DNA from: Lysobacteraceae bacterium
GTDB taxonomy: Bacteria > Pseudomonadota > Gammaproteobacteria > Xanthomonadales > BQJN01
NCBI GenBank assembly: GCA_021604725.1
Contig: BQJN01000004.1
Coordinates: 1-64,000 of the forward strand
Direction of reading: 5' to 3'
Length of the DNA stretch: 64,000 nucleotides
Under the pieces are notes generated by a model. That model did no database searches. It was not told where the DNA came from and saw only the letters and a program-made list of their open reading frames with translations. Shown one piece after another: positions 9,388 through 18,457 of the stretch (position 1 is the stretch's first letter; each line of letters starts with the position of its first letter). Both the position numbers and the translations under genes were made by a program.

Positions 9388-10430
9388 TGCGCGTCACCGG
9401 GAAAGGGATTGTCCTCAAACTTGGCCGTATGGCCTTGCGAGCAATGCCGGCACCGGTCCGCTACAGAGTCGCCTCAGTTCTTGAGAGACTCCGCTATAGA
9501 AAAGTAACAGAAGTCCATGAACTTCCAGGTATTTTTCATTACTGGTCAAACAAATACCTACGCCCGGTATTCGAGCGATACCACTTTACCGACCCGGAAA
9601 ACTTCTTCCTGGTGATGTGCCTGCAGCAGTTGCAAACCCGATCGGGCACGGCTCGCCTGATTAGTATTGGCTCAGGCAACTGTGATGTTGAAGCCAAACT
9701 TGCGCGCGCCCTGGTCGATTCGGGAGTCGATGATTTCGAACTGCATTGCCTGGATTTCAATCAGGCCATGCTTGATCGAGGTGCCGAACATGCCGCCCAG
9801 CTGGGCGTTTCGGAAAAATTGAATTGGGTGCGGCAGGACTTCAATGACTGGAAGCCGGAAGGCCAATTCGACGTCGTGCTGGCCAACCAGAGCCTGCACC
9901 ATGTGGTCAACCTTGAGGGCCTTTTCGACGCCGTTTATGCATCGCTCAGAGAAGACGGTTTGTTCCTGATCAATGACATGATTGGCCGTAATGGCCACCA
10001 ACGCTGGCCCGAGGCCTTGCAGGCGATGCTACCACTGTGGAATCGCCTGCCAGAGCGATACCATTACAATAACCAATCGAAACAGCTCGAGTCTCAATAC
10101 GTTGACCGCGACTACTCAACCCACGGTTTTGAAGGTGTACGTGCTCAAGATATCCTTCCCCTGCTGGTAGATCGGTTTGCGTTTCATACATTTCTGCCGT
10201 TCGGCAATGTGGTCTTCCCATTCATCGACCGAGCGTTTGGCGGAAATTTCGATGCCGAATCCGTCAGCGACCAAGCGTTTATCGACGAAGTGCATGCGAT
10301 CGACGAAGCCGGCTTCAAAGCCGGCAAACTGACCCCGAACCTGATGATTGCCGCTGTCGGAAAAGGCCAATATGAAACGCGTCTCCGCGAGCCCTATCTG
10401 ACGCCACAGGCCTGCATCAGACGACCCTAG
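9387..10430 (+). CDS. Class I SAM-dependent methyltransferase
   Basis: RLISIGSGNCDVEAKLA, FELHCLDFNQAMLDRG, FDVVLANQSLHHVVNLEGLFDAVYASLREDGLFLINDMIG; TAATG overlap. Confidence 0.85.
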   Translation: MRVTGKGIVLKLGRMALRAMPAPVRYRVASVLERLRYRKVTEVHELPGIFHYWSNKYLRPVFERYHFTDPENFFLVMCLQQLQTRSGTARLISIGSGNCDVEAKLARALVDSGVDDFELHCLDFNQAMLDRGAEHAAQLGVSEKLNWVRQDFNDWKPEGQFDVVLANQSLHHVVNLEGLFDAVYASLREDGLFLINDMIGRNGHQRWPEALQAMLPLWNRLPERYHYNNQSKQLESQYVDRDYSTHGFEGVRAQDILPLLVDRFAFHTFLPFGNVVFPFIDRAFGGNFDAESVSDQAFIDEVHAIDEAGFKAGKLTPNLMIAAVGKGQYETRLREPYLTPQACIRRP

Positions 10431-10618
10431 TCAGCTGGACGAAACTCTACATGCACCGCGCCAAACACCTAAACCATTTTCAGATCGACTTCCGGACGAG
10501 TTATCGGCATCGTCACAAAACTTGCAATATGAGTTTTCAACACGGGCACCTTGGGTTTAGCTGAGATATTCTCGCTTTGTCTGGGACAGATTGATCGAAC
10601 AATCAACAGGAGCAGAGG

Positions 10619-11119
10619 ATGGTAGATACATCAGAAGACGGGTTCCACTGTGAAGTCTGCGGAAAAATGCATGAAGGCCTGCTCCAGGACAAGGGCTTCC
10701 GATTGCCAGATGATGCCTTTTATCTTGATTACCTCGATAGCTACACGCGCGTACGCAGCAACAGCGACTTCTGCACGCTGGATGAGTCACGGCACTTCCT
10801 GCGGTGTGTTTTGAACGTCCCACTGAGCTACAAGAGCAAAGAGCATTTTGGCTGGGGTTTTTGGGTAGAGGTCGACCAGCAGGGGCTCGACCTGGCACTC
10901 TCGAAATGGGACGGTGGAGCCGATGAAACGGAGAGATTTATGGGTAAGCTGGCGAATGATATTCCCGGATACGAACCGCTAGCTGGAGAGCCTGTCTGGG
11001 TGAAGCTCTATGACGACAATCGACCTTTGCTACAGTTTCCGAAAGATGCCAGTCACCAACTGGCCAAAGAGCAAAGAGAGGGTATTTCGCTGCGGCGACA
11101 TCATGAAATTGCCGACTAG
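10619..11119 (+). CDS. DUF2199 domain-containing protein
   Basis: FHCEVCGKMHEGL...DAFYLDYLDSYTRVRSNSDFCTLDESRHFLRCVLNVPL. Confidence 0.75.
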   Translation: MVDTSEDGFHCEVCGKMHEGLLQDKGFRLPDDAFYLDYLDSYTRVRSNSDFCTLDESRHFLRCVLNVPLSYKSKEHFGWGFWVEVDQQGLDLALSKWDGGADETERFMGKLANDIPGYEPLAGEPVWVKLYDDNRPLLQFPKDASHQLAKEQREGISLRRHHEIAD

Positions 11120-11237
11120 TCAGCAGAGCTGATTGCAGAGAGGGTCAATGGCATATGTACTTCAGTAAACCTGTCACTGGACGCAATCATTAACTTCGGA
11201 GTGCATTATCTTTAACGTAATTTCGACTCAGCACGTA

Positions 11238-11573
11238 TTGGCCGTAAATGACCTGGAAGCGTCGGAACAGTACTTCGTTGAAAAACTTGGGTTTCAGGTC
11301 AGATTTCGGGCCCAAGGGTGGGTCTTTTTGAGCCTGCAAGGTTTCCACGTGATGTTAGGCCATTGCGCAGATGAAGTCACCGCAGAGGAAACCCACAATC
11401 ACTCGTATTTTGCCTATGTGAATTGCACCGAAATCGATGACCTTTATACGCGGTACTCTGAATGCGGTGTCCAATTTACGCAGCGAATCTCAAATAAACC
11501 CTGGGGGTTGAGGGAGTTCGGTATACGCACCCCGGAAGGACATCGAATCATGTTTGGTCAAGAGCTTCCTTAG
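11238..11573 (+). CDS. VOC (glyoxalase/bleomycin-resistance-like) family protein
   Basis: LAVNDLEASEQYFVEKLGFQVRF...GLREFGIRTPEGHRIMFGQE. Start codon uncertain (reading frame open upstream). Confidence 0.72.
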   Translation: MAVNDLEASEQYFVEKLGFQVRFRAQGWVFLSLQGFHVMLGHCADEVTAEETHNHSYFAYVNCTEIDDLYTRYSECGVQFTQRISNKPWGLREFGIRTPEGHRIMFGQELP

Positions 11574-11785
11574 CACGTCCCTCCAGCATCGTAGACTTCT
11601 CATTCTGAACGGTTGGTGCAACGAAGCGTCGATACACGTCTCGAGATTTACTCATTTGGCCGTGGTATGTTATGCCGTGTTCTTCGCACACAGGGGGTCC
11701 GGTGACGCGCCGCGTCCGAACCAATGCATCGTTTGCATCAAACAATCAACATCGAGGTTCGGTTGGCTACAAGCAATTTTAAAGG

Positions 11786-12721
11786 TTGGGCCAACCATTG
11801 AGCTCTGAGAACTCACGGTCATTGCACTCCCTGGTCGTCAATTCACTGGAGGAACAAATCGCCGTAATCGATCGTTCCGGGCACATTGTCGACACCAACT
11901 TATCCTGGGGAGAGTTTGGCAGGCGCAACGGCTTGAAGGCGAGCTATTCCTTCGATGATTGCAACTACCTTGAGGTACTGGCTGACTCGTCTGCCAACGG
12001 CGATGACTTTGCCCAGGAAGCTGTCCAGGGCCTGAAGAGCGTCATTGATGGGCACAGCGAGTCATTCTATCTGGAATACCCATGTCACAGCCCAGACCAG
12101 CAGCGGTGGTTCATCATGCGTATGGTCCGCCTAAAAGATTCGCCCGAGCAGTTTGTTGTTTCGCATCACGACATCACTGATCGAAAACTGGTTGAGCAGC
12201 AGGCTGAATATCTTGCCATGCACGACCCCCTGACCGATCTTGCCAACCGTCGTTATTTTGAGATGTTTCTCAAGCAAGAATTTCGTCGAAGCATTCGCAA
12301 AGGCACATCGATCAGCCTTTTGGAGATTGATCTGGACCATTTCAAACGATTCAACGACGAATTTGGCCACGTTGAAGGCGACGACTGCCTAATTCGGGTT
12401 GGCAGGGTCCTGCAAACCCACGCCAGACGCCCAACCGATTTGGCTGCTCGACTAGGCGGCGACGAGTTTGCCCTGGTCATGGGCGAAACCAACAACAGCG
12501 CTTCTCAACACGTTGCTGACACTATTGAGCAAGCAATGCGCAGGTTGAACATTTGCTTTGAGAATGGCGAACCCTTCACAGCCAGCGTCGGCGTTGTTTC
12601 AATGGTGCCCGACCCTGCAAACACCGAAGACCAGATCCTGCGCGCCACTGACAAAGCACTTTACAAGGCAAAGCTTCTCGGCCGCGGTAAGGTCGTTCGT
12701 GGGCAACTTCAAAACGGCTAG
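11786..12721 (+). CDS. PAS-GGDEF diguanylate cyclase
   Basis: HDPLTDLANRRYFEMFL...ARLGGDEFALVMGE; N-terminal PAS-like segment. Start uncertain (TTG). Confidence 0.85.
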   Translation: MGQPLSSENSRSLHSLVVNSLEEQIAVIDRSGHIVDTNLSWGEFGRRNGLKASYSFDDCNYLEVLADSSANGDDFAQEAVQGLKSVIDGHSESFYLEYPCHSPDQQRWFIMRMVRLKDSPEQFVVSHHDITDRKLVEQQAEYLAMHDPLTDLANRRYFEMFLKQEFRRSIRKGTSISLLEIDLDHFKRFNDEFGHVEGDDCLIRVGRVLQTHARRPTDLAARLGGDEFALVMGETNNSASQHVADTIEQAMRRLNICFENGEPFTASVGVVSMVPDPANTEDQILRATDKALYKAKLLGRGKVVRGQLQNG

Positions 12722-12820
12722 GCGCGAGTCATTTTTTCACTACAAAAAGCTCGAACCCCACACCGGCGCCAGAGCCGTCAGGTGGGCTGAGCCAATGCAA
12801 ACCTTAACAAAGAGGAAACC

Positions 12821-13228
12821 ATGGTTGATATCAGCAGTTACGCGTTGACAGTTTGGTCTATGGGGGCAATGGCAGCACTCATGCTGGTGCAAGCCCTGGT
12901 CGCAGATTTCGCCGGTATTCGTGTTGCGCACAAACCGGGATCACCGGTGCAGGCTGATCCTGAATCGTTCCTGTTTCGAGCCACCCGCACTCAAGCCAAT
13001 ACCAATGAAACTATCGCCGTCTTCATCCTGCTGGCAATCGTCGGCATGCTTGCGGGTGCGGCCCCCGTATGGTTCAACTATGCGGCACTTGGCTTTGTGG
13101 TTACTCGCTTGGTTTACGCGACGGCTTATTACGCCAATTGGCCGCTGTTTCGCTCAATCACCTTCGGCATTAGTTTGGCGATGCTGGCCGCCATGCTCCT
13201 GGCCTGCATTCGAGTCTGGCTGTTCTGA
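12821..13228 (+). CDS. MAPEG family membrane protein
   Basis: RATRTQANTNETIAVFILLAIVGMLAG, four hydrophobic segments. Confidence 0.8.
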   Translation: MVDISSYALTVWSMGAMAALMLVQALVADFAGIRVAHKPGSPVQADPESFLFRATRTQANTNETIAVFILLAIVGMLAGAAPVWFNYAALGFVVTRLVYATAYYANWPLFRSITFGISLAMLAAMLLACIRVWLF

Positions 13229-14563
13229 GTGAGAGCCAGATTGGTGCAACGCCGGCTCGGGTCGGCCGCCAACACGCTTCGATCACTTTTCTCGATTGCA
13301 GCGTGCTTGACGCTGACAAACGGCGCGTTGGCCGCCACTGATTCGGCTCCACCCAATGTTGTATTGATCATCTCCGACCACATGGGCTACGGTGATATTC
13401 AGCCCTATGGTGCTGCAGACGTGAAAACCCCCGCCCTGACCAGGCTGGCTGAGCAAGGCGTTACGATGACCAACTTCTACGCCGCCGCTCCGGTGTGTGG
13501 ACCCTCTCGCGCGGCGCTCTATACCGGCCAGTACCCGGCACGGCTTGGATTTGAACGAAACATCAACCCACACACAGCAGGACTGAGTGCCAGTATCCCT
13601 TCGCTGCCACGCTGGCTCAAAGAGGCGGGTTATCAGACTGCGTTGTTCGGTAAATGGCATCTGGGCAGTGGTCCTGACAACGCCCCCCAGGCCCACGGCT
13701 TTGATGAATTTTTCGGCCATCACGCCTGGACCATAGGGTATTACGACCACCGAACGTCTGACGGCAGTCCTGGGCTCTATTCAGGCGGCCTGGTAGTCGA
13801 ACGTAGCGGCTATCTGACCGACCTTCTAACCGACGCTGCCATAGAATTTGTCGTCCGCAACCAAAACCAACCTTTCTTTCTCACTCTCGCCTATAACGCC
13901 GGATTGCCGCCCTATCAAGCCCCCGGACTACCGGAGCAGCGGTGGGACCAGGGGTGGGACGCCAATGAGGCATCGCGCAGCGACTATGTACAAATGATAG
14001 AGCGCATGGACCATGGCATAGGCCGGCTCCTAGATTCGCTCGACAAAACGGCCTTGAGTGATAACACACTCGTGATCTATTTGTACGACCATGGCGGGCG
14101 GCATGTCGTTGATTCTGGCCCACTGTTCCATGGTTTCGGCACATTGTGGGAAGGGGGAATCAGAGTACCTGCGCTGTTGAGGCTACCCAACGTCATACCT
14201 GCCAATCAGCGCTTCGCGATGCCGGGGATTGCCATGGACCTGACCGCGACCATCGTCGATGTAGTTGGCCGCGATGCAGTAATACCAACGCTGGATGGCG
14301 TGTCACTGATTCCGTATTTGAACGATGAGCCAGACTCGCTGCAACGCCAACTCTTTTGGCGCATGGATTCGACGAGCTTTGGTAAACAACGAGCAATCCG
14401 TGAGGGTTCATGGAAATACCTGGAACACGGCCATACCCAGTTTCTGTTCGACCTCAGCAACGATCTTGGAGAACGACATAATTTGTACTACCGAAATCAG
14501 GCCGTTGCAAACCGCTTGCGCAACAAGCTTGATGCGTGGTTACGAGCATTGAGAGAATTGTAA
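13229..14563 (+). CDS. Arylsulfatase, canonical type I
   Basis: VLIISDHMGYGDIQPYGA; sulfatase signature CGPSRAALYTGQYPARLG; TALFGKWHLG; GTG start immediately after the MAPEG stop. Confidence 0.9.
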   Translation: MRARLVQRRLGSAANTLRSLFSIAACLTLTNGALAATDSAPPNVVLIISDHMGYGDIQPYGAADVKTPALTRLAEQGVTMTNFYAAAPVCGPSRAALYTGQYPARLGFERNINPHTAGLSASIPSLPRWLKEAGYQTALFGKWHLGSGPDNAPQAHGFDEFFGHHAWTIGYYDHRTSDGSPGLYSGGLVVERSGYLTDLLTDAAIEFVVRNQNQPFFLTLAYNAGLPPYQAPGLPEQRWDQGWDANEASRSDYVQMIERMDHGIGRLLDSLDKTALSDNTLVIYLYDHGGRHVVDSGPLFHGFGTLWEGGIRVPALLRLPNVIPANQRFAMPGIAMDLTATIVDVVGRDAVIPTLDGVSLIPYLNDEPDSLQRQLFWRMDSTSFGKQRAIREGSWKYLEHGHTQFLFDLSNDLGERHNLYYRNQAVANRLRNKLDAWLRALREL

Positions 14564-14656
14564 GCTTGACCGTGCTGTGGATTGGGTCAGTCGAATAATC
14601 GATAATGCGACCCACACGCAACCACTGATTTGTCGGACACGTTCGCAAGGACAACG

Positions 14657-15796
14657 ATGAGCAACAACCTGATGAGCACACTGCTCGCCTTGGGCGTCTT
14701 GCAAGGCATCATCATGGGATTGGCATTGTGGTTTTCTATCGGAAAACGCAACGGCACACGGTTCCTCGCCATGGCGATCCTGGCTTTCGCCCTATCGTTA
14801 CTCCGACTGTGGAGCCATCACGCCGGACTGTGGGACAACCACATTTTCAGGCGCATTCCATTGGCCTTCGATCTGGCCATTCTCCCGCTCTTTTACCTGT
14901 ACGCGCTTGCACTGACCGGTGCCAACAAGACTATCATTCGTCGAAACTACTATTGGCTGTTGCCATGGGCCTTGTTCATGGTCTATTCGGTAGCGGTCTA
15001 CATTGCCAGTTTCAATCAGCCGACTCTCGAGCTCAAAGACCTGATGTCCAGAGCATGGCGGTTTGGTCAGGTCAAGACGGTAGAGGACTACGTGACGATC
15101 GTCATCAACACGGTCTTGGGGCTTTTGATCTGGCTGCGAGTCAACCGATACTACCGACGCATTGCCAATTGGTTGCCGGAACACCAGGCCGCCTGGGTCA
15201 ACACCTTGCGGTTGCTGATGGCCCTGCTGTTGGCGGCCATGCTGATCAATATTCTGAGCTTTGTGGCCGGTCATTTGTTAGGCCAATCTGATACTAGCCT
15301 GATACGCCGCGCAACCTATCTGTTCTATGTGATATTGGTGTATGTACTCAGCTTCCTGGGGTTCCGCCTGGCCGATTTGCCAAGATTCAGCGGTGCTGCC
15401 GAAGCCATTGCGCCGGACGACAGCATGCCGGCCAAGGACCGGTCGCCTGCCATGGCGCGGCTAGATCGCCTAATGCAGGAAGACCAGCTCTACACCAACC
15501 CCAACCTGAATCTCAATGACCTTGCAGCACAACTTGAACTGTCAGCCGCTCAAACAACACAGTTGATCAAAACGACGACGGGCAAAAATTTCCGCGGCTA
15601 CGTCAATGAGTTTCGCCTCAAGGCGATAAAACAAAAACTGCAAGATCCGAACAACCAAAGATTTTCAGTGTTGGCGCTCGCGCTGGAAAGCGGTTTCAAC
15701 TCCGAGTCCAGCTTCTATCGCCTGTTCAAGGCCTCCACCGGCATCTCTCCAACACAATATAGAGAACAGGCCAGTACCGAAACACTTGCAAGCTAG
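14657..15796 (+). CDS. AraC family transcriptional regulator with membrane-spanning N-terminus
   Basis: Hydrophobic N-terminal half; C-terminal GYVNEFRLKAIKQKLQDPNNQRFSVLALALESGFNSESSFYRLFKASTGISPTQYR. Confidence 0.87.
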   Translation: MSNNLMSTLLALGVLQGIIMGLALWFSIGKRNGTRFLAMAILAFALSLLRLWSHHAGLWDNHIFRRIPLAFDLAILPLFYLYALALTGANKTIIRRNYYWLLPWALFMVYSVAVYIASFNQPTLELKDLMSRAWRFGQVKTVEDYVTIVINTVLGLLIWLRVNRYYRRIANWLPEHQAAWVNTLRLLMALLLAAMLINILSFVAGHLLGQSDTSLIRRATYLFYVILVYVLSFLGFRLADLPRFSGAAEAIAPDDSMPAKDRSPAMARLDRLMQEDQLYTNPNLNLNDLAAQLELSAAQTTQLIKTTTGKNFRGYVNEFRLKAIKQKLQDPNNQRFSVLALALESGFNSESSFYRLFKASTGISPTQYREQASTETLAS

Positions 15797-15962
15797 CTGA
15801 TCTCCATCGCCGGTTGAGGGTGTTGCAAGTCCATCCTGGACCAGAAATGCAAGGCTTGTAGCCTCCGAATTTTTTTGGGAGTAACCCATTTTCTTTTGAG
15901 AGGGAATTGGCGGTCATGCATGGAAGACTGGCGCTCATCGCAGTTGAACACCGGAGACCCCC

Positions 15963-16748
15963 ATGAAGAGAAAAGTCCTGATTTACAGTGCATCAGCACT
16001 CGCCATCGTCATACTGGCCGCTACCATCCATCTCACCGCCCTATTTCACCCATCAGGTGACGTAGGTGATTCAGTCGAGCCTTTTCTAACCACGAATTGG
16101 CGACAATCCGGAGGCTACAACAAGTTTACGCCCGGCCAAAACCACATCGGTTGTTGGGGCACAGCCTTTGCACAGATCATGTTCCATTACGGAATCAAAC
16201 CATCAGGGCAAGTGGCCTACGAAACCAGTACCGGCTACGTCGTCGAGGAGGATCTTGACGCCTACAATTTCGACTTCTCCAAGTTCACTTCGGAGATCAA
16301 TGAACTCAGCGACGAGGACACCATTGACCAGATGGCAATGTACAACTACTTTACGGCGGCGGTGGTACAAAAAGATTTCGGAACCGGCAACGGTTCTATA
16401 CTGCACAAGACAGAAGTTGGGGCCTACCTAAAGAAGCACTTCGGAGTAGACGCCAATTGGTATGTGGCCTACGACGGCTTGTATCCCTACACAGCCGGCA
16501 AACTGGAGTGGCTGGTCGAACGTGAACTCAGTGCAAAACGGCCAGTCTATTTTTACTTCACCAACCAGCGCGACATGGGACACGCTGTTGTCATCGACGG
16601 ATACCGAAGAACCGAGGATGCGTTCATGGTGCACATGGTGCAAGGCCAGGGAGGTCCGGACAATGGCTGGTACGACTTCCATGGTCCGATTCTCGACCCC
16701 GATGATGGGCGCTTGCGAATTGTTTATACGGTGCATACCAACACCTAG
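15963..16748 (+). CDS. C10 (streptopain)-like cysteine peptidase, membrane/secreted
   Basis: LTTNWRQSGGYNKFTP...HIGCWGTAFAQIMFHYGIKPSG and RDMGHAVVIDGY match the C10 Cys/His motifs by recognition. Confidence 0.6.
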   Translation: MKRKVLIYSASALAIVILAATIHLTALFHPSGDVGDSVEPFLTTNWRQSGGYNKFTPGQNHIGCWGTAFAQIMFHYGIKPSGQVAYETSTGYVVEEDLDAYNFDFSKFTSEINELSDEDTIDQMAMYNYFTAAVVQKDFGTGNGSILHKTEVGAYLKKHFGVDANWYVAYDGLYPYTAGKLEWLVERELSAKRPVYFYFTNQRDMGHAVVIDGYRRTEDAFMVHMVQGQGGPDNGWYDFHGPILDPDDGRLRIVYTVHTNT

Positions 16749-16858
16749 AGACCGTTTTCGATCTAAGCTTCGCTGGCGGAAGCGTGCTTCCGCCATCCGA
16801 TGACCGCATGCCGGTCGCCCAAAAGTATAAAACACTCTGGAATTCTGTTGGCTGAGCA

Positions 16859-16888
16859 CTAGATTGATTCGACACGCTCTCGTATAAT
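16859..16888 (+). promoter_or_regulatory. Candidate sigma70 promoter upstream of the tRNA-Ser leader
   Basis: TAGATT-N17-TATAAT (TATAAT at 16883-16888); the -35 matches only 3/6 of TTGACA. Confidence 0.4.
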
Positions 16889-16894
16889 GCGCGG

Positions 16895-17096
16895 CCTCCC
16901 GCTTGATGCGAAGAGCGGCGGAGGTACGGCGCTACTGCATAAATCGTCCGGAACGATTTATCATCGCAACGACCAACGGAAGATGCGACCCCAAAAGGGG
17001 CGCAGGGCAGGATGCCCGAAGTAACGCGTTCCCCGGAGCGCCGCCAATACAGTGGCAATACAACGAAACGCTGACACGTTTCTACGGTTAAAGAAC
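16895..17096 (+). ncRNA. Structured leader or small RNA candidate between promoter and tRNA-Ser
   Basis: Perfect hairpins TAAATCGT-CCGGA-ACGATTTA (16940-16960), CCCC-AAAA-GGGG (~16989-17000), GGGCA-GGA-TGCCC (17005-17017); no convincing ORF. Confidence 0.35.
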
Positions 17097-17187
17097 GGAG
17101 AGGTGGCCGAGCGGCTGAAGGCGCTCCCCTGCTAAGGGAGTATGGATCAAAAGTCCATCGAGGGTTCGAATCCCTCTCTCTCCGCCA
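17097..17187 (+). tRNA. tRNA-Ser(GCT)
   Basis: GGAGAGG...TCTCTCC acceptor, long variable arm, anticodon loop CTGCTAA, T-loop TTCGAAT, encoded CCA. Confidence 0.95.
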
Positions 17188-17437
17188 CAAACAAACCCGC
17201 CCAGTGCGGGTTTTTTTGTGACCGAGTGATTGGGGTGAGCTCCCTTACGGGTTCGACAAATTCGCCCGGAGCGAATTTAGAATGACGAGCGCCGCGAAGG
17301 AACCCGAAGGGCAGCGTACACGGATGTACGCTGTAATCCCTCTCTCTCCGCCACAAACAAGCCCGCCCAGTGCGGGTTTTTTTGTGACCGAGTGATTGGG
17401 TTGAGCTCCCTTACGGGTTCGACAAATTCGCCCGGAG
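17169..17437 (+). repeat. Two ~103 bp direct repeats (17169-17271, 17335-17437; offset 166) containing the tRNA-Ser 3' end plus terminator
   Basis: Read directly: AATCCCTCTCTCTCCGCCACAAACAA(A/G)CCCGCCCAGTGCGGG...GATTGGG(G/T)TGAGCTCCCTTACGGGTTCGACAAATTCGCCCGGAG, two mismatches by eye. Confidence 0.9.
17195..17217 (+). terminator. Rho-independent terminator after tRNA-Ser
   Basis: CCCGC-CCAGT-GCGGG followed by T-run. Confidence 0.75.
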
Positions 17438-17464
17438 GATACTTGCGTCGTCGGCGAACCCTTT

Positions 17465-18457
17465 TCACATCGCGGCCACCCGCTCCAGAGTCCAAAAAGC
17501 AGCGAGTCCGCCAATGGCGTACGGCACCACTGCTCCGGACCATTTCGGCAAGGTGCGGTAGAGCCGTCTGCTCGCTATCATCAAACCGCTAACGACTACG
17601 ACAAATGCCAGTTGGCCCAATTCTACGCCTACATTGAAGAACAACAGTGCCAGGGGTATCGCGTTTTGCGGCAGGCCTGTTTCCATCAATGCACCGGCGA
17701 AACCAAATCCGTGCAGTAGACCGAACGCAAAGGCAACAATCCATGGAGCGCGGGCGGTTATACCTGGTCGCCCTGCCCTGGCATGCAGTATCTCGCCGGC
17801 CACGAACATTATGCTCAAGGCGATGACAGCCTCTACCGGGGTCGATGGGACATTTACCACACCCATGGTCGCCAGTACCAACGTGATGCTGTGGGCGATT
17901 GTGAATGCGGTGATGGTTTTCACCAGCACCATCCAACGCAGGCCCACAATCAACAACAGGCCGAGCACGAATAGCAGATGATCGAATCCGAGCAGAATAT
18001 GCTCAAAACCAAGCACTGTGTAAGTGCTCACTACCTGCAAGGAACTGGGTTGTGATTCGACCGTAAACGCTGGGTTGCCAGGTGTCATTCGTGCGACCTG
18101 CGACCCGCCCTCCAACAGTTCCAAACGGACCAGGACACCGCTACTCGAGTCCAACAGACCAGTGACGCTGATCTGCTGGCCTGCCAACCCACCTGGTGTT
18201 TGAATCATCCACCGTTCAATGACTGCATTGTTGAGCAGCGTGGCATTCGGCTGGGTCAAGTTAACCGTGCCAACGGGGAGGTTTAGCTGCATGGGCGACT
18301 GCTGGCCGTTTGTCAGTAACGGAACTTTCCACAACACCGCATAGGCCGTCTCGCTGTTCTGCTCCAGTTCGAGGTAAGCGGGCCTTAGCGGATCAGCACC
18401 TGCATGGTTCGATATCAAGATCAATAGCAGAGTCAAACAGCGCGGCCAACAACTCAT
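17465..18457 (-). CDS. HupE/UreJ family membrane protein
   Basis: LGFEHILLGFDHLLFVLGLLLIV...FTIAHSITLVLA...FAFGLLHGFGFAGAL. Confidence 0.85.
   Translation of the reverse strand: MSCWPRCLTLLLILISNHAGADPLRPAYLELEQNSETAYAVLWKVPLLTNGQQSPMQLNLPVGTVNLTQPNATLLNNAVIERWMIQTPGGLAGQQISVTGLLDSSSGVLVRLELLEGGSQVARMTPGNPAFTVESQPSSLQVVSTYTVLGFEHILLGFDHLLFVLGLLLIVGLRWMVLVKTITAFTIAHSITLVLATMGVVNVPSTPVEAVIALSIMFVAGEILHARAGRPGITARAPWIVAFAFGLLHGFGFAGALMETGLPQNAIPLALLFFNVGVELGQLAFVVVVSGLMIASRRLYRTLPKWSGAVVPYAIGGLAAFWTLERVAAM

Noticed and set aside
16770-16796. TGGCGGAAG-CGTG-CTTCCGCCA hairpin after the C10 peptidase gene as a member of the GGA-loop family
   Set aside because: Loop is CGTG, no GGA; best seen as an ordinary 3' stem-loop.
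16624-17543. Minus-strand ORFs 16624-17190, 17147-17356, 17245-17514 (MWRRERD.../GGERG... peptides)
   Set aside because: They read antisense through tRNA-Ser and its duplicated 3' end; classic spurious tRNA-antisense annotation.
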